Shown here one piece after another: positions 26,331-34,512 of a stretch of DNA of 64,000 bases (its first letter is position 1; each line of letters opens with the position of its first letter). The stretch comes from DASSSY01 sp035708205 (GTDB lineage: Bacteria > Bacteroidota > Bacteroidia > Chitinophagales > Chitinophagaceae): positions 62,001 to 126,000 of the forward strand of contig DASSSY010000007.1 in NCBI GenBank assembly GCA_035708205.1, read 5' to 3'. A program made the translations under genes and the position numbers. The notes under the pieces are model-generated. The model had not been told where the DNA came from and made no database searches. It was given only the letters and a program-made list of their open reading frames with translations.

Positions 26331-28111
26331 AATCATAAAAAATAGGAGATTTTATGAAGCATACAATAACAGGTATAAAGCAAGCGTTGCTGATGGCGGC
26401 ATTGGCCGCCCTGTTACCCTTATGGGCTGTGGCGCAGCAGGTAACAGTCAACAGGGTCTATGATTTCAGCGGGAATGATACCATGAACAGTGAAATTAAG
26501 TTTGTCTATGCCGACAGCAACCGGATCATTGCCTTGGGTGAGGCTTACCCGGAGGGTGAAAAGCCCCATGCCTTTACGGCTGCCTTTGATTATTCCGGCA
26601 ATTTGCTTTGGCAAAAGCCGATTTTACTCCCGGGTGCCCTTATCACAAATGCCTGGGGTTATAACAACCTGATCAAAACACCCACCGGGCTTTATGTGGC
26701 TGCCGGCAATGTGCCGAACGCCCTTAAAGCTGATAGCAGCAGGGCCTGCCGGCCATTCCTGTACCTGTTTGATGCCCAGGGCGATAGTGTCCGGCTCTTG
26801 CTTTTGCCAAACGACAGCACCATATCTGACCGCTTGTCTGCAATAACCGTCAACCCCGCAGGACAAATCGTCATTGGCGGGGATGCTTGGTATTGTATTG
26901 GCTATTCGAGTGATACGGATGTTATCAGTTACGCCGGGGATTCCGTTTCCAAAAGAAATTTATGGTTTGAGAAATACGATGGTTCTTTAAATATGATAAC
27001 ACATAGCGACATTAGGGTCACAGATATTTACCCGGGACTCCCTTATATGTATTATCCCAATCCTTATATAGTGAATATCATGGCAGATTCACAACACTAT
27101 GTAATTAATGGAAGTTGTAATTACACAATGAAAGGGCAATTAGTTTTAGGACTTGATACAAACTTAGCAATGACAACCTGGAATAATCAGGTAGGTCAGC
27201 CAACATTAACGCATTTGTCAAGCCCTCCATTATTAGCCCAAGGTATGCCTTTTGAATCGAACATAGTAAGAATGAAAGGCCAGCAACAGTCCTATTACTG
27301 GTCCTTGCCCGCTATCATCACGGACCATAGTACGCCAATAGGTCAAGGCATTTACTATGCCCGCGCCAAATTGAATATAGACTCTACAGCTTCATTTTAT
27401 CACGTAAACTGGGATCGTGCCATTATTGATGACACAGCTCATCTACCATCTGAAACAGGCTTTCCGGGGGTAGTCCAAGGACGTTCTGACCTGGAGCTGG
27501 CGCTCAACGGCGATATGCTGTTGCAAAAAGAAGCCGGGCGGCCTTCAGATACCGAAACAGCTACCCCGCACAGCGGCTATTTTCTGCCGGCCATGCTCCG
27601 GGTGGACACGAACGGCAACACCCGCTGGGGAAAGGTTTTTCAACACGTCCACAGTGTTGATTCGGGCTTGTACCACAGCTTTAATGATGTTTCCGTGTCG
27701 CCGGACGGCCGTATAGTCATGGGTGGTTATCTGCGTTCGCGATATCCTGTAGGCGCTTACGATACGGTAGGTACCGTCTCTTGGCTGGTCGTGCTGGACG
27801 ATAGTGTTCATGATCACAGCCAGGACACGACCACCGCCATTGCTGTCCCGATGGCAGGTAACCATGTAAGGGTTTCGGTTTACCCCAACCCGACACTGGA
27901 TAATACCACCATTGATGTGCAGGATTTCAAAGGCCGGCCCCGGGATTTTGAATGGCAGCTCAGCGATATAACAGGCAGGTTGCTGCAAAGCAGATCAATG
28001 GCTGCCAACCAGGAAATGATCCGGTTGGAACGGTATGCGCCCGGCCTTTATCTGCTCCGGCTAAACTATAAGGGTAAGCCTGCCGCCACAGTTAAGGTCT
28101 TAAAGGAATAA
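26331..28111 (+). repeat. Tandem duplication, unit 2
   Basis: Second copy of the unit. The shared 15-base opening is at 26331-26345. In the sorting-domain region, 27883-27991 matches 26101-26209 of copy 1 with only a few silent differences. Confidence 0.75.
26354..28111 (+). CDS. T9SS-exported protein, tandem paralogue B
   Basis: A 585-residue paralogue of the preceding gene, with the same plan: signal peptide (ALLMAALAALLPLWAVAQ), a predicted propeller-like domain with matching strings (GEAYPEGEKPHAFTAAFD, GQIVIGGD, DGRIVMGGYLRSRY) and an almost identical T9SS sorting domain. The middle third (roughly residues 170-370) diverges strongly and contains extra cysteines absent from copy A. It starts 24 bases after copy A stops, so the two are probably co-transcribed. 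A hairpin with a T-run at 28165 ends the unit. Function unknown; surface display or release is inferred from the sorting domain. Confidence 0.82.
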   Translation: MKHTITGIKQALLMAALAALLPLWAVAQQVTVNRVYDFSGNDTMNSEIKFVYADSNRIIALGEAYPEGEKPHAFTAAFDYSGNLLWQKPILLPGALITNAWGYNNLIKTPTGLYVAAGNVPNALKADSSRACRPFLYLFDAQGDSVRLLLLPNDSTISDRLSAITVNPAGQIVIGGDAWYCIGYSSDTDVISYAGDSVSKRNLWFEKYDGSLNMITHSDIRVTDIYPGLPYMYYPNPYIVNIMADSQHYVINGSCNYTMKGQLVLGLDTNLAMTTWNNQVGQPTLTHLSSPPLLAQGMPFESNIVRMKGQQQSYYWSLPAIITDHSTPIGQGIYYARAKLNIDSTASFYHVNWDRAIIDDTAHLPSETGFPGVVQGRSDLELALNGDMLLQKEAGRPSDTETATPHSGYFLPAMLRVDTNGNTRWGKVFQHVHSVDSGLYHSFNDVSVSPDGRIVMGGYLRSRYPVGAYDTVGTVSWLVVLDDSVHDHSQDTTTAIAVPMAGNHVRVSVYPNPTLDNTTIDVQDFKGRPRDFEWQLSDITGRLLQSRSMAANQEMIRLERYAPGLYLLRLNYKGKPAATVKVLKE

Positions 28112-28164
28112 GCACGGCAAGGAAATTTTATGATCAACATAAAAAGCGCTTAAACATCCATTGG

Positions 28165-28197
28165 AAAAACAACCGGGCATCGCAGCGGTTATTTTTT
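28165..28197 (+). terminator. Probable terminator of the T9SS tandem pair
   Basis: Stem AACCG/CGGTT extended by A- and T-runs (one mismatch), 10-base loop, followed by six T. It lies 54 bases after the stop of paralogue B. Confidence 0.6.
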
Positions 28198-28317
28198 AGA
28201 GAGTATAAAGAATCATGAAGTGATGAACCGAACTGCTGATTGCCAAAGATGAATAGCCGGCATCTTTGTGAGCCTGGTGTCTCCCTAAGCAAAAAACTGC
28301 GGCCTATCAAAGAAATT

Positions 28318-28866
28318 TTAGCGCTCAACAGCCGCCAATACTTCCTTGCTCGTTGGTTCGGCAGAAGGTGGGAACACGGCTATGAGATGTCCCTTTTCAT
28401 CGATCAGGTATTTCTGGAAATTCCAATGAACGGAGCTGTTTTCAAAATGGTTATAATCCTTATTGGTCAACCATTTGTAGATAGGCGCCATATGCCGGCC
28501 TTTTACCGATATCTTAGCCGCCATAGGAAAAGTAACCCCATAGTTTTTGGTGCAAAACGCCCGGATCTCCTTGCCCGTACCGGGTGCCTGCCAGAGAAAA
28601 TTATTGGCCGGGAAACCGACAATAACCAACTTATCCTTATGACTTTCGTAAAGCTTTTCCAATTGGGCATATTGCGGCGTATAGCCGCATTTCGATGCCG
28701 TATTAACAATTAATATCTTCTTGCCTTTGAATTGCGAAAAATCAATGTTTGTTCCCTCGTCCAGGCCGGGTACAATAAAATCATAGATGCTTTGAGGCAC
28801 CTGTCCCGTAGACTGTTGAGGAACACCGGTAAACATCATGGCAGCCAGAATTGAATAAAACCACAT
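28318..28866 (-). CDS. Glutathione peroxidase family protein (Cys type)
   Basis: Thiol peroxidase of the GPx family, 182 residues, with an N-terminal hydrophobic segment (MWFYSILAAMMFTG) that may be a signal peptide or anchor. The peroxidatic cysteine is C60 in NTASKCGYTPQ. The catalytic partners Gln93 and Trp148-Asn149 (HWNFQKYL) are kept. The usual FPCNQF region reads FPANNF, so the cysteine found there in many bacterial members is alanine (A87). Reduction by thioredoxin through that cysteine is therefore doubtful. It has its own promoter at 28883. Probably acts in the periplasm. Confidence 0.9.
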   Translation of the reverse strand: MWFYSILAAMMFTGVPQQSTGQVPQSIYDFIVPGLDEGTNIDFSQFKGKKILIVNTASKCGYTPQYAQLEKLYESHKDKLVIVGFPANNFLWQAPGTGKEIRAFCTKNYGVTFPMAAKISVKGRHMAPIYKWLTNKDYNHFENSSVHWNFQKYLIDEKGHLIAVFPPSAEPTSKEVLAAVER

Positions 28867-28882
28867 CGTGCTTAATTTAATT

Positions 28883-28890
28883 CAAATGTA
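28883..28890 (-). promoter_or_regulatory. -7 promoter element TACATTTG
   Basis: Perfect TAnnTTTG on the minus strand, 16 bases before the ATG of the peroxidase gene at 28866. Confidence 0.6.
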
Positions 28891-29009
28891 CAACAAAAAA
28901 CGGCAGCCCGCGCATACCCTATAGTAAAGCCATTTTCCAAAGATCCCATTCAAAGTCTATTAATATGACAGCCTTTCCGGCATTTCGTTCCTCACAAAAC
29001 AAAATGCGT

Positions 29010-29017
29010 TATTTTTG
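29010..29017 (+). promoter_or_regulatory. -7 promoter element TATTTTTG
   Basis: Perfect TAnnTTTG. It overlaps an alternative TTG start at 29015 and ends six bases before the ATG at 29024, so a near-leaderless message is predicted. Confidence 0.6.
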
Positions 29018-29023
29018 CCCGAT

Positions 29024-29740
29024 ATGGTACCACAACAATTTGAGCCTATGACGCCTTCGGGCCGTGAGGGACAGGCATCAGAACATGCGCCCGCCCACCA
29101 CACGGGTGTCCATCATCCCAAAGGTAGAAAGTTTCTGGCCTCGGTTATCTCTTATATCCTCCATCCCGTATTTTTACCCACAGCCATGGCTGCGGCCATC
29201 TGCTGGCTCAACCTGTCGGCTTTTGCCGGCATCACGACACATACAAAATGGTATTGGCTGAGTATCATTGCCTACCTGACCATTTTCTTCCCGCTCATTA
29301 CCTTGCTGATCGCCTGGAAACTGAAATTCGTGGAAAGCATCTACCTGAAAACCCAGCGCGACCGGATCATCCCGCTGATCGCCGTCATGATCTATTATTT
29401 TTGGGTGTACCAGGTTTTTAAACGGCATTTTCATGCGCCGCTGATGCTGAATGTGCTTTTCCTGGGATCATTCTGGGGGATTATCCTGTTATTTATCGGC
29501 AATATTTTCTTTAAGATCAGCATGCACACCACGGCTGCCGGCGGCATGATCGGCATTATGCTCATCTTAATGTTTACCGGCCAGGTCAACTTCCTGATCC
29601 CGTTCTTAATTGTCCTGCTGATCGCCGGACTGATCGGTACGGCCAGAATGATCCTGAACGCCCATACACCCCTGGAGATCTGGTTAGGCTATTTTGCCGG
29701 ACTGGTTGCCCAATTGGGCGCCTATTGGTTCCTAACTTAA
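29024..29740 (+). CDS. Membrane protein distantly like PAP2 phosphatases
   Basis: A 238-residue protein from the ATG at 29024. A hydrophilic, histidine-rich N-terminal tail (about 35 residues) precedes about six membrane helices. Three spaced motifs recall the PAP2 signature: KTQRDRIIP (K...RP-like), KISMHTTAAGG (in place of PSGH), and ARMILNAHTPLE (R-x5-H-x3-E instead of R-x5-H-x3-D). A lipid phosphatase or a related intramembrane role is possible, but the departures are large enough that activity is uncertain. The DUF1835 gene starts 9 bases downstream and is probably co-transcribed. Confidence 0.7.
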   Translation: MVPQQFEPMTPSGREGQASEHAPAHHTGVHHPKGRKFLASVISYILHPVFLPTAMAAAICWLNLSAFAGITTHTKWYWLSIIAYLTIFFPLITLLIAWKLKFVESIYLKTQRDRIIPLIAVMIYYFWVYQVFKRHFHAPLMLNVLFLGSFWGIILLFIGNIFFKISMHTTAAGGMIGIMLILMFTGQVNFLIPFLIVLLIAGLIGTARMILNAHTPLEIWLGYFAGLVAQLGAYWFLT

Positions 29741-29749
29741 ACTGTTTCC

Positions 29750-30538
29750 ATGCACACCATTCATATCCTGACCGAAGCCTCTGCGAAAAAGGTCATTGAA
29801 GAAGCCCTGGAAGAACAAAATAATGCGGATACGCCTGAGGTGATGATTCTCCAGGATGATTTACATATCGGCCCGTTGCAATCGGAAGACGCTTCCTTTC
29901 CGGATACCAGGTACCGGTTTCATTGCTCTCTTTCCGAAAACGGCATCAGCGATACGCTACCGGATCTGGACCGGCTGATGGCGATCTCCACACGGCTGTC
30001 CAACAATGAAGACAGCAGGCTATGTTTCTGGATGGCTGCCAATGCAAAGGATGTCTGCACCTATTACTGGCTGTTGCATTACTTAAAAAAGCATTCGGGA
30101 AAATTGTCAGTTATCAACATTGCTGGCTTGCCCTTTTTAAATGAAAACAATCAACTATTCTATCCTGTGTCCATCGCCGATATCCCGGCAAAAGAGATCC
30201 GGAAAACCCTGAAACTGCAAAGACAAATCACGCCTTCCGAATGGGAAACAGACGCCTTTGAATGGAAACAATTGCGGGAACAGAACAGTGGCGTCCGGCT
30301 GCTGACCAACGGCAAAAAAATTGAAGGCCGGCCGATGGATCATTTTGACGAGACGCTTTTACGTCATTGCAGCCAGCAAGCCAGAAAACAAAGCAGCATT
30401 ATACAGCAAACGCTCCAGGAAATCAGGTTCCAAGTACCGGGGTCGTTCCTGCAATCCCGTCTGACGGCGCTCGTCCAATCGGGCAAAATTCTTTTGGAAC
30501 AAAACAAAGTGTCACTGCCCATCCGGCAGGAAACATAG
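29750..30538 (+). CDS. DUF1835 / DUF3658 protein
   Basis: A 262-residue cytoplasmic protein. The N-terminal half matches DUF1835 (IHILTEASAKKVIEEAL, VMILQDDLHIGPL, and an AANAKDVCTYYWLLHYL helix) and the C-terminal part resembles DUF3658 (DHFDETLLRHCSQQ...). The family has no established reaction. The fold of DUF1835 is thought to be Rossmann-like, which I cannot confirm here. It follows the PAP2-like gene by 9 bases and precedes the FemAB-like gene by 54. Confidence 0.8.
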   Translation: MHTIHILTEASAKKVIEEALEEQNNADTPEVMILQDDLHIGPLQSEDASFPDTRYRFHCSLSENGISDTLPDLDRLMAISTRLSNNEDSRLCFWMAANAKDVCTYYWLLHYLKKHSGKLSVINIAGLPFLNENNQLFYPVSIADIPAKEIRKTLKLQRQITPSEWETDAFEWKQLREQNSGVRLLTNGKKIEGRPMDHFDETLLRHCSQQARKQSSIIQQTLQEIRFQVPGSFLQSRLTALVQSGKILLEQNKVSLPIRQET

Positions 30539-30592
30539 ATAATAGCTCCATCCGCTGATTTCTAGAGAAAAAAACGTTATTTTGGCTTCCAG

Positions 30593-31531
30593 ATGAATAA
30601 CCAGTCGCGATACCGCCAATTGTCCGATCTGCACCGGCGATTACCATTGTTTTTTCAGCCCTGGTGGTTGGACACTTTGAGCCAACACTGGGACATTGCT
30701 CTTGTGGAAACCGGGAAAGGCGTTCAGGCGATTATGCCTTTTCAACTGGAAAAGAAATGGGGCCTGCGCCTTTTGCGTAACCCGCCGCTTTGCCCTTACC
30801 TGGGACCATTGTTTTTCACAGGCCCGGACCAACAAAAACAATGGTCTGAGGAGGACCGACTTTTAGAAACATTGTTACAACAAGTCCCGAAATGGGATTA
30901 CTTCCAGTTAACCACCGTGCCGGGCTTTCAAAATTTCCTGCCTTTCTATCAGCGAGGATTTACAAACAGTAACCGGCTGACCTACCTGTTGGATTTATCG
31001 CAGCCGGAGGAAGCATTGTTCGGGCAAATCAGTCCAAGATTACGCCAGTACATCAAAAGCGCACAAAAGATTTTACATATAGAGCAGCAACAGCCTGACG
31101 TTGCCTTATTCTTATCATGGCATAAAAAGGCCTTCGAAAAGAAAGGAAAGCCCTACCCTTTTTCATCGCCTTTAATTGAAAAAATATTAACCGTTGCCGA
31201 ACAGCACCGGGCCTCTTTATTTCAAACCGCCTTTAACGAACAAAACCAAGCAGTAGCCATGCTCTGGACGCCTTTCGATGGGCAAACGAGCTATCATCTC
31301 CTGGCAGCTACGGTACCTGGCCCGACACATAACGGAGCGTTAGCACTGTTAACCTGGAGCGCTATAAAATCAGCCAAAGCACGAGGCAAAAAACATTACG
31401 ATTTCGAGGGCAGCATGGACAAGGGCATAGAAGCTTTTTTCCGGAAATTCGGCGGCCGGCGCGTGCCTTACTTACAGTTTGAACATTGCCCCTCCAGGCT
31501 TTGGCAGTTGAAACGAAGCTTTTGGGGGTAA
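30593..31531 (+). CDS. FemAB/BioF2-like acyltransferase (GNAT fold)
   Basis: A 312-residue protein of the GNAT-like FemAB group. It has the N-terminal FFQPWWLDTLSQHWDIALVE opening, and a C-terminal GNAT half with SPRLRQYIKSAQK and LLTWSAIKSAKARGKKHYDFEGSMDKGIEAFFRKFGG. The last string (a D-F-E-G/S pattern followed by F+KFG) is typical of acetyltransferases of the peptidoglycan/polysaccharide type. No partner genes identify the acceptor. The preceding sequence TATTTTGG resembles a -7 element with one base deleted. Confidence 0.8.
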   Translation: MNNQSRYRQLSDLHRRLPLFFQPWWLDTLSQHWDIALVETGKGVQAIMPFQLEKKWGLRLLRNPPLCPYLGPLFFTGPDQQKQWSEEDRLLETLLQQVPKWDYFQLTTVPGFQNFLPFYQRGFTNSNRLTYLLDLSQPEEALFGQISPRLRQYIKSAQKILHIEQQQPDVALFLSWHKKAFEKKGKPYPFSSPLIEKILTVAEQHRASLFQTAFNEQNQAVAMLWTPFDGQTSYHLLAATVPGPTHNGALALLTWSAIKSAKARGKKHYDFEGSMDKGIEAFFRKFGGRRVPYLQFEHCPSRLWQLKRSFWG

Positions 31532-31787
31532 TGCTATTGAGGCACTGCAAGCTATTCTCTGAAAACTCCGAAGGGGTTGCTCATTCCCTGGAATGGTTGA
31601 TCACCTAAGCACCAGGGTTAATGAATATTAACATCATAACATCCTAATGGGCTTACCAGTTTTATCGCAGCAGCACGAACAGGTGCATATTCCCCGGTTT
31701 GATCCGTTACGCTCAATGCTCATTCTACTAAGTCTGACATCAAACGCCACTTAGTGAATTCCAAAGTTTTTTCACATAAGCGATTAA

Positions 31788-32225
31788 CTAAAGCATGCGC
31801 ATCAAATAAAAGCCGGCAAAGATCAGGGTGATCGCTTTAATCATTTCCATACCGACATACCAGAAATGCAGCGAAGATGGCGGTAAGGTCTCGCCCTTCA
31901 TGCGCGCTTCCACTCTTTTGCTCATCGCCGGCAACAACCAAAAAGCCTGCAAAAATAAAAAGGCGGTCAACAATAAATAAATACCGGTAAGAGACATGGG
32001 CATCCGGCCAAAACCAAGGAGGAAACTGCTGAGCCAGATAATCAAACAAAAAGCCCATTCCACCCTGTTCAAGCCTTTAAAAATCAGCCGGCCGATAGAC
32101 AAGCCCAGGGGGACCTCCAAACCGGGCGTTTTAAACTTCAGCCAGGATTCCATAAAGCTAATGGCACTCATAAACCCGGCCCAGACGAAGCTGGCGACAA
32201 TAATAATTAAAACGGCTCTATCCAT
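31788..32225 (-). CDS. Membrane protein of unknown function, four TM segments
   Basis: A 145-residue protein with four clear hydrophobic segments (residues about 4-24, 57-72, 79-99 and 122-143) and a conserved-looking amphipathic loop, SWLKFKTPGLEVPLGLSIGRLIF. I do not recognise a named family. It begins 12 bases after the DUF5683 gene stop, so it belongs to the transglycosylase-DUF5683 operon and may serve the same envelope process. The 256 bases between it and the FemAB-like gene (31532-31787) hold no gene I can see. Confidence 0.75.
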   Translation of the reverse strand: MDRAVLIIIVASFVWAGFMSAISFMESWLKFKTPGLEVPLGLSIGRLIFKGLNRVEWAFCLIIWLSSFLLGFGRMPMSLTGIYLLLTAFLFLQAFWLLPAMSKRVEARMKGETLPPSSLHFWYVGMEMIKAITLIFAGFYLMRML

Positions 32226-32237
32226 GATGTATTGGGA

Positions 32238-32819
32238 TTACTTAAAATTCATGACCAGCCCCAATCCCGCGCCGCCGGTATTATAGATTACCGGGCGTAC
32301 CCTGAGGCTGATATCGGGAGAAATATCAAAACCTTTCAAATTAGCAAATACAACAGCATCCATAATTTGCAGCGCATAACCGGCAACAGAAAACACTACG
32401 GACAAATCAAGATAATGCCGGTAATAGTTCATCGCATCCTCAACCTGGCTAATGCTGGTCAGCTCCGGATGTTGCCTGAAAGCGTCAGGATCATTGCTGA
32501 TCCGGCCAATATAAACGCTTCTGAAATCGTTATAGTTTTTACGGTTATCGTAGATATAGTAAGCCGCTACCGCTGCTCCGGCATAAATAATGGGGATTTT
32601 CCAGTACTGATGATTAAAAGCCTGGCCTAAACCCGGTAAGATAGCGGAATATAAGCCCGTTCTTTTAGGGCTTATTAGTGAAACCGTCTTCTGGCCCGGC
32701 TCTGCCGGCTGGCTAACAGTCACCAGATAATGCCCGGTCGTGTCCGCGGATTGCCCAAACACAGAGCCGGTAGTTAAAAGCCCGGCAAAAAACAAAATTA
32801 AAAACGAGAAGCGCAGCAT
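32238..32819 (-). CDS. DUF5683 membrane protein
   Basis: A 193-residue protein with a signal peptide (MLRFSFLILFFAGLLTTGSVFGQ) and the DUF5683 core SPKRTGLYSAILPGLGQAFNHQYWKIPIIYAG, which is strongly conserved in Bacteroidota. Two membrane segments follow. An upstream in-frame TTG at 32867 is rejected: a perfect -7 element (32834-32841) lies inside that extension, and the signal peptide begins at the ATG 32819. In Bacteroidota DUF5683 genes are commonly next to a lytic transglycosylase gene, as here, which suggests a role in cell-wall turnover or division. Its activity is unknown. Confidence 0.88.
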   Translation of the reverse strand: MLRFSFLILFFAGLLTTGSVFGQSADTTGHYLVTVSQPAEPGQKTVSLISPKRTGLYSAILPGLGQAFNHQYWKIPIIYAGAAVAAYYIYDNRKNYNDFRSVYIGRISNDPDAFRQHPELTSISQVEDAMNYYRHYLDLSVVFSVAGYALQIMDAVVFANLKGFDISPDISLRVRPVIYNTGGAGLGLVMNFK

Positions 32820-32833
32820 ATCATATTTCGATG

Positions 32834-32841
32834 CAAAGTTA
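32834..32841 (-). promoter_or_regulatory. -7 promoter element TAACTTTG
   Basis: Perfect TAnnTTTG on the minus strand between the transglycosylase and DUF5683 genes, 14 bases before the ATG at 32819. It gives the DUF5683 gene its own start besides read-through. Confidence 0.55.
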
Positions 32842-32894
32842 TTAATTCTGCTTAGAAACCGGTCCAAAAAAAAAGGAATTCCCGGAACCGACGA

Positions 32895-33803
32895 TTACAA
32901 AGGCAGCTTAATCACATAACTACTGCCGGCAATAACCGGCAAAGACTGGCTGCGCAACCAGGGATTAAGTATATGTAACATTTTATAGGTCGTGCCATTA
33001 GCCTTGGCAAATTCCGCCAAATTAGCAATAGTTGCCGAAATGGTGGTATCTTTTGTATCTACCTGCTGATAAGCCTCCTCTTCAGGAATATGGAAACCGT
33101 ATTTTTCCGGGTGGCTGATAATTTCTTTCAGCGCCAAGATCCTGAAAATATAATTATTGGTCTCCTCGGGCAGCCATAAATCGTAATAATTGCTGGTCAT
33201 CTGGAAGTCGGCACGGCGGGCATAACCGTTCATGCCACAATTATAAGAGGCTGCCGCAGCCGTCCAGTTCCCAAATTTATTATAAGCATCCTTTATGTAG
33301 ATGCAAGCCGCGTCTGTAGCTTTATCCAGATCATAGCGTTCATCAACTTCACTATCTACTTCAAGACCGTAATGTTTGGCGGTAGCTGGCATAAACTGCC
33401 AATAGCCTGTTGCGCCTGCACGTGAAGTGGGATTTTCCAAAGAGCTTTCGGCCACACACATGTACTTAAAATCCTCGGGAATATCATTAGCCTTTAACTT
33501 CTTCTCCAGCTCTGGAAAAATACGTGAGGACAGTTTTAAGATATACAGGATATGACTGTGCGCATAAGCATTGATCAACAGTTGTTTCTCCAGCAACTCT
33601 TTTACGGGGCGTTGATCCAAAGGTACCCTTTCCCCGGCAAAAGACATGGATTTGGGCAATTCCGGCGGATACCACTGCTGTTGCACCCGACCGTCCCTGA
33701 CCAGCGCCGTGGGCACTTCATTATTTACCGTAAACGCAATGCTCCCCAATGCAATCATGCCCACTACCAAACCAGACGAAAATATCTTAAACTTACTGTT
33801 CAT
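32895..33803 (-). CDS. Lytic transglycosylase (SLT / MltD type)
   Basis: Murein-cleaving enzyme of 302 residues with an N-terminal hydrophobic anchor or signal (GLVVGMIALGSIAFTVNN). The SLT domain has the catalytic glutamate E119 in CVAESSLENPTSRAGATGYWQFMPATAKHYGL, followed by DERYDLDKATDAACIYIKDAY and AAASYNCGMNG. A short C-terminal region (LAEFAKANGTTYKMLHILNPWLRSQSLPVIAGSSYVIKLP) resembles a LysM unit. It acts in the periplasm on peptidoglycan. It leads an operon with DUF5683 and a small membrane protein. Confidence 0.92.
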   Translation of the reverse strand: MNSKFKIFSSGLVVGMIALGSIAFTVNNEVPTALVRDGRVQQQWYPPELPKSMSFAGERVPLDQRPVKELLEKQLLINAYAHSHILYILKLSSRIFPELEKKLKANDIPEDFKYMCVAESSLENPTSRAGATGYWQFMPATAKHYGLEVDSEVDERYDLDKATDAACIYIKDAYNKFGNWTAAAASYNCGMNGYARRADFQMTSNYYDLWLPEETNNYIFRILALKEIISHPEKYGFHIPEEEAYQQVDTKDTTISATIANLAEFAKANGTTYKMLHILNPWLRSQSLPVIAGSSYVIKLPL

Positions 33804-33833
33804 TTTCTGAAAATTTTATGGCCCGATAAAGCG

Positions 33834-33841
33834 GAAAGATA
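33834..33841 (-). promoter_or_regulatory. -7-like element TATCTTTC
   Basis: One mismatch to TAnnTTTG, 30 bases before the ATG of the lytic transglycosylase gene at 33803. Confidence 0.4.
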
Positions 33842-34094
33842 AGGCAAATAGCGCAACTGCCCATAGAATATTTCCAGCTCCTCCGATCCTTAACAAGAGA
33901 TTATTTCTTCCGGGCCCACAACAAGGACAGATCTGGTATCCAAATTTGGACAAAAAATTTAGCGTAAGCCATCATTTCTGCTTGACCACAAAGCCGAGCC
34001 CGAATACCAAAGAAATTAGCCAAGAATGTCATTGGAACCTTATTACAGTAAAGTTATCACATACTATGAAAGGTGCAGATCAATATAGCACCAT
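33842..34094. other. Intergenic stretch with no gene seen
   Basis: Together with its flanks this forms a gap of about 320 bases between the transglycosylase gene and the CoA-binding gene. A 61-codon frame at 33946-34131 on the plus strand has no recognisable features and runs through the terminator. Nothing else was found. Confidence 0.5.
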
Positions 34095-34123
34095 AAAAGA
34101 GCTCCTGGTAACCGGGCTCTTTT
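34095..34123 (-). terminator. Terminator after the antiporter operon
   Basis: Stem AAAAGAGC / GCTCTTTT (34095-34102, 34116-34123) directly beyond the stop codon of the CoA-binding gene. The arms carry A- and T-runs, so it could act in both directions. Confidence 0.6.
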
Positions 34124-34127
34124 CCGC

Positions 34128-34496
34128 CTAAAACTGCCCGGTATGTAACAGCACCAGCGTACAGGCTTCCACTACTTTTATCCCGGCGTCTTTTAACCGG
34201 TTTTCAAATAAGGGGTTTTCAGTACCCGGGTTAAAAATGACCCTTTGAGGACGTAATTTGATAATATAGTCGTAGTAATCCGGCTGTCTTTGAGGATTAA
34301 GGTATAAAGTTACGGTATCTAAATTTTCAAAATTCAATTTTTCTTTTCCGAACCGGACACTCGAAACCTGTCCCTCTCGGCCGCCGATAGCCACCACGGG
34401 ATGCCCGTATTCCAACAACAAATTTATGGCTTTATAGCTGTAGCGCTCGGGGTTTTCCGATGCGCCAATGACGAGGGTTTTCTTTTGCGATGACAT
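34128..34496 (-). CDS. CoA-binding (YccU-like) Rossmann protein
   Basis: A 122-residue protein from the ATG at 34496 (MSSQKKTLVIGASENPERYSYKAINLL). It has the CoA_binding_2 fold signature: the glycine-containing VIGAS loop, the Y-A/S-Y-K-A helix, then HPVVAIGGREG and the C-terminal ACTLVLLHTGQF. An upstream TTG start in the frame would place 23 codons inside the antiporter gene and is rejected. It follows the antiporter gene with a 16-base gap. The family's ligand is presumed to be CoA; its role beside an antiporter is not known. Confidence 0.88.
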   Translation of the reverse strand: MSSQKKTLVIGASENPERYSYKAINLLLEYGHPVVAIGGREGQVSSVRFGKEKLNFENLDTVTLYLNPQRQPDYYDYIIKLRPQRVIFNPGTENPLFENRLKDAGIKVVEACTLVLLHTGQF

Positions 34497-34512
34497 AATA
34501 ATTTCTTTTAAA

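Noticed and set aside
26889..27060. Cysteine-bearing segment found only in T9SS paralogue B, considered as a separate inserted domain
   Set aside because: No repeat or border marks it off. It fits the general divergence of the middle of the two paralogues.
31532..31787. Possible decayed insertion sequence between the FemAB-like gene and the four-helix membrane protein gene
   Set aside because: The stretch is non-coding and not very AT-rich, but no terminal inverted repeats, transposase fragments or target duplications could be made out.
33946..34131. A 61-codon plus-strand frame beside the CoA-binding gene
   Set aside because: No start signal, no recognisable composition or motif, and it runs through the terminator hairpin at 34095-34123.
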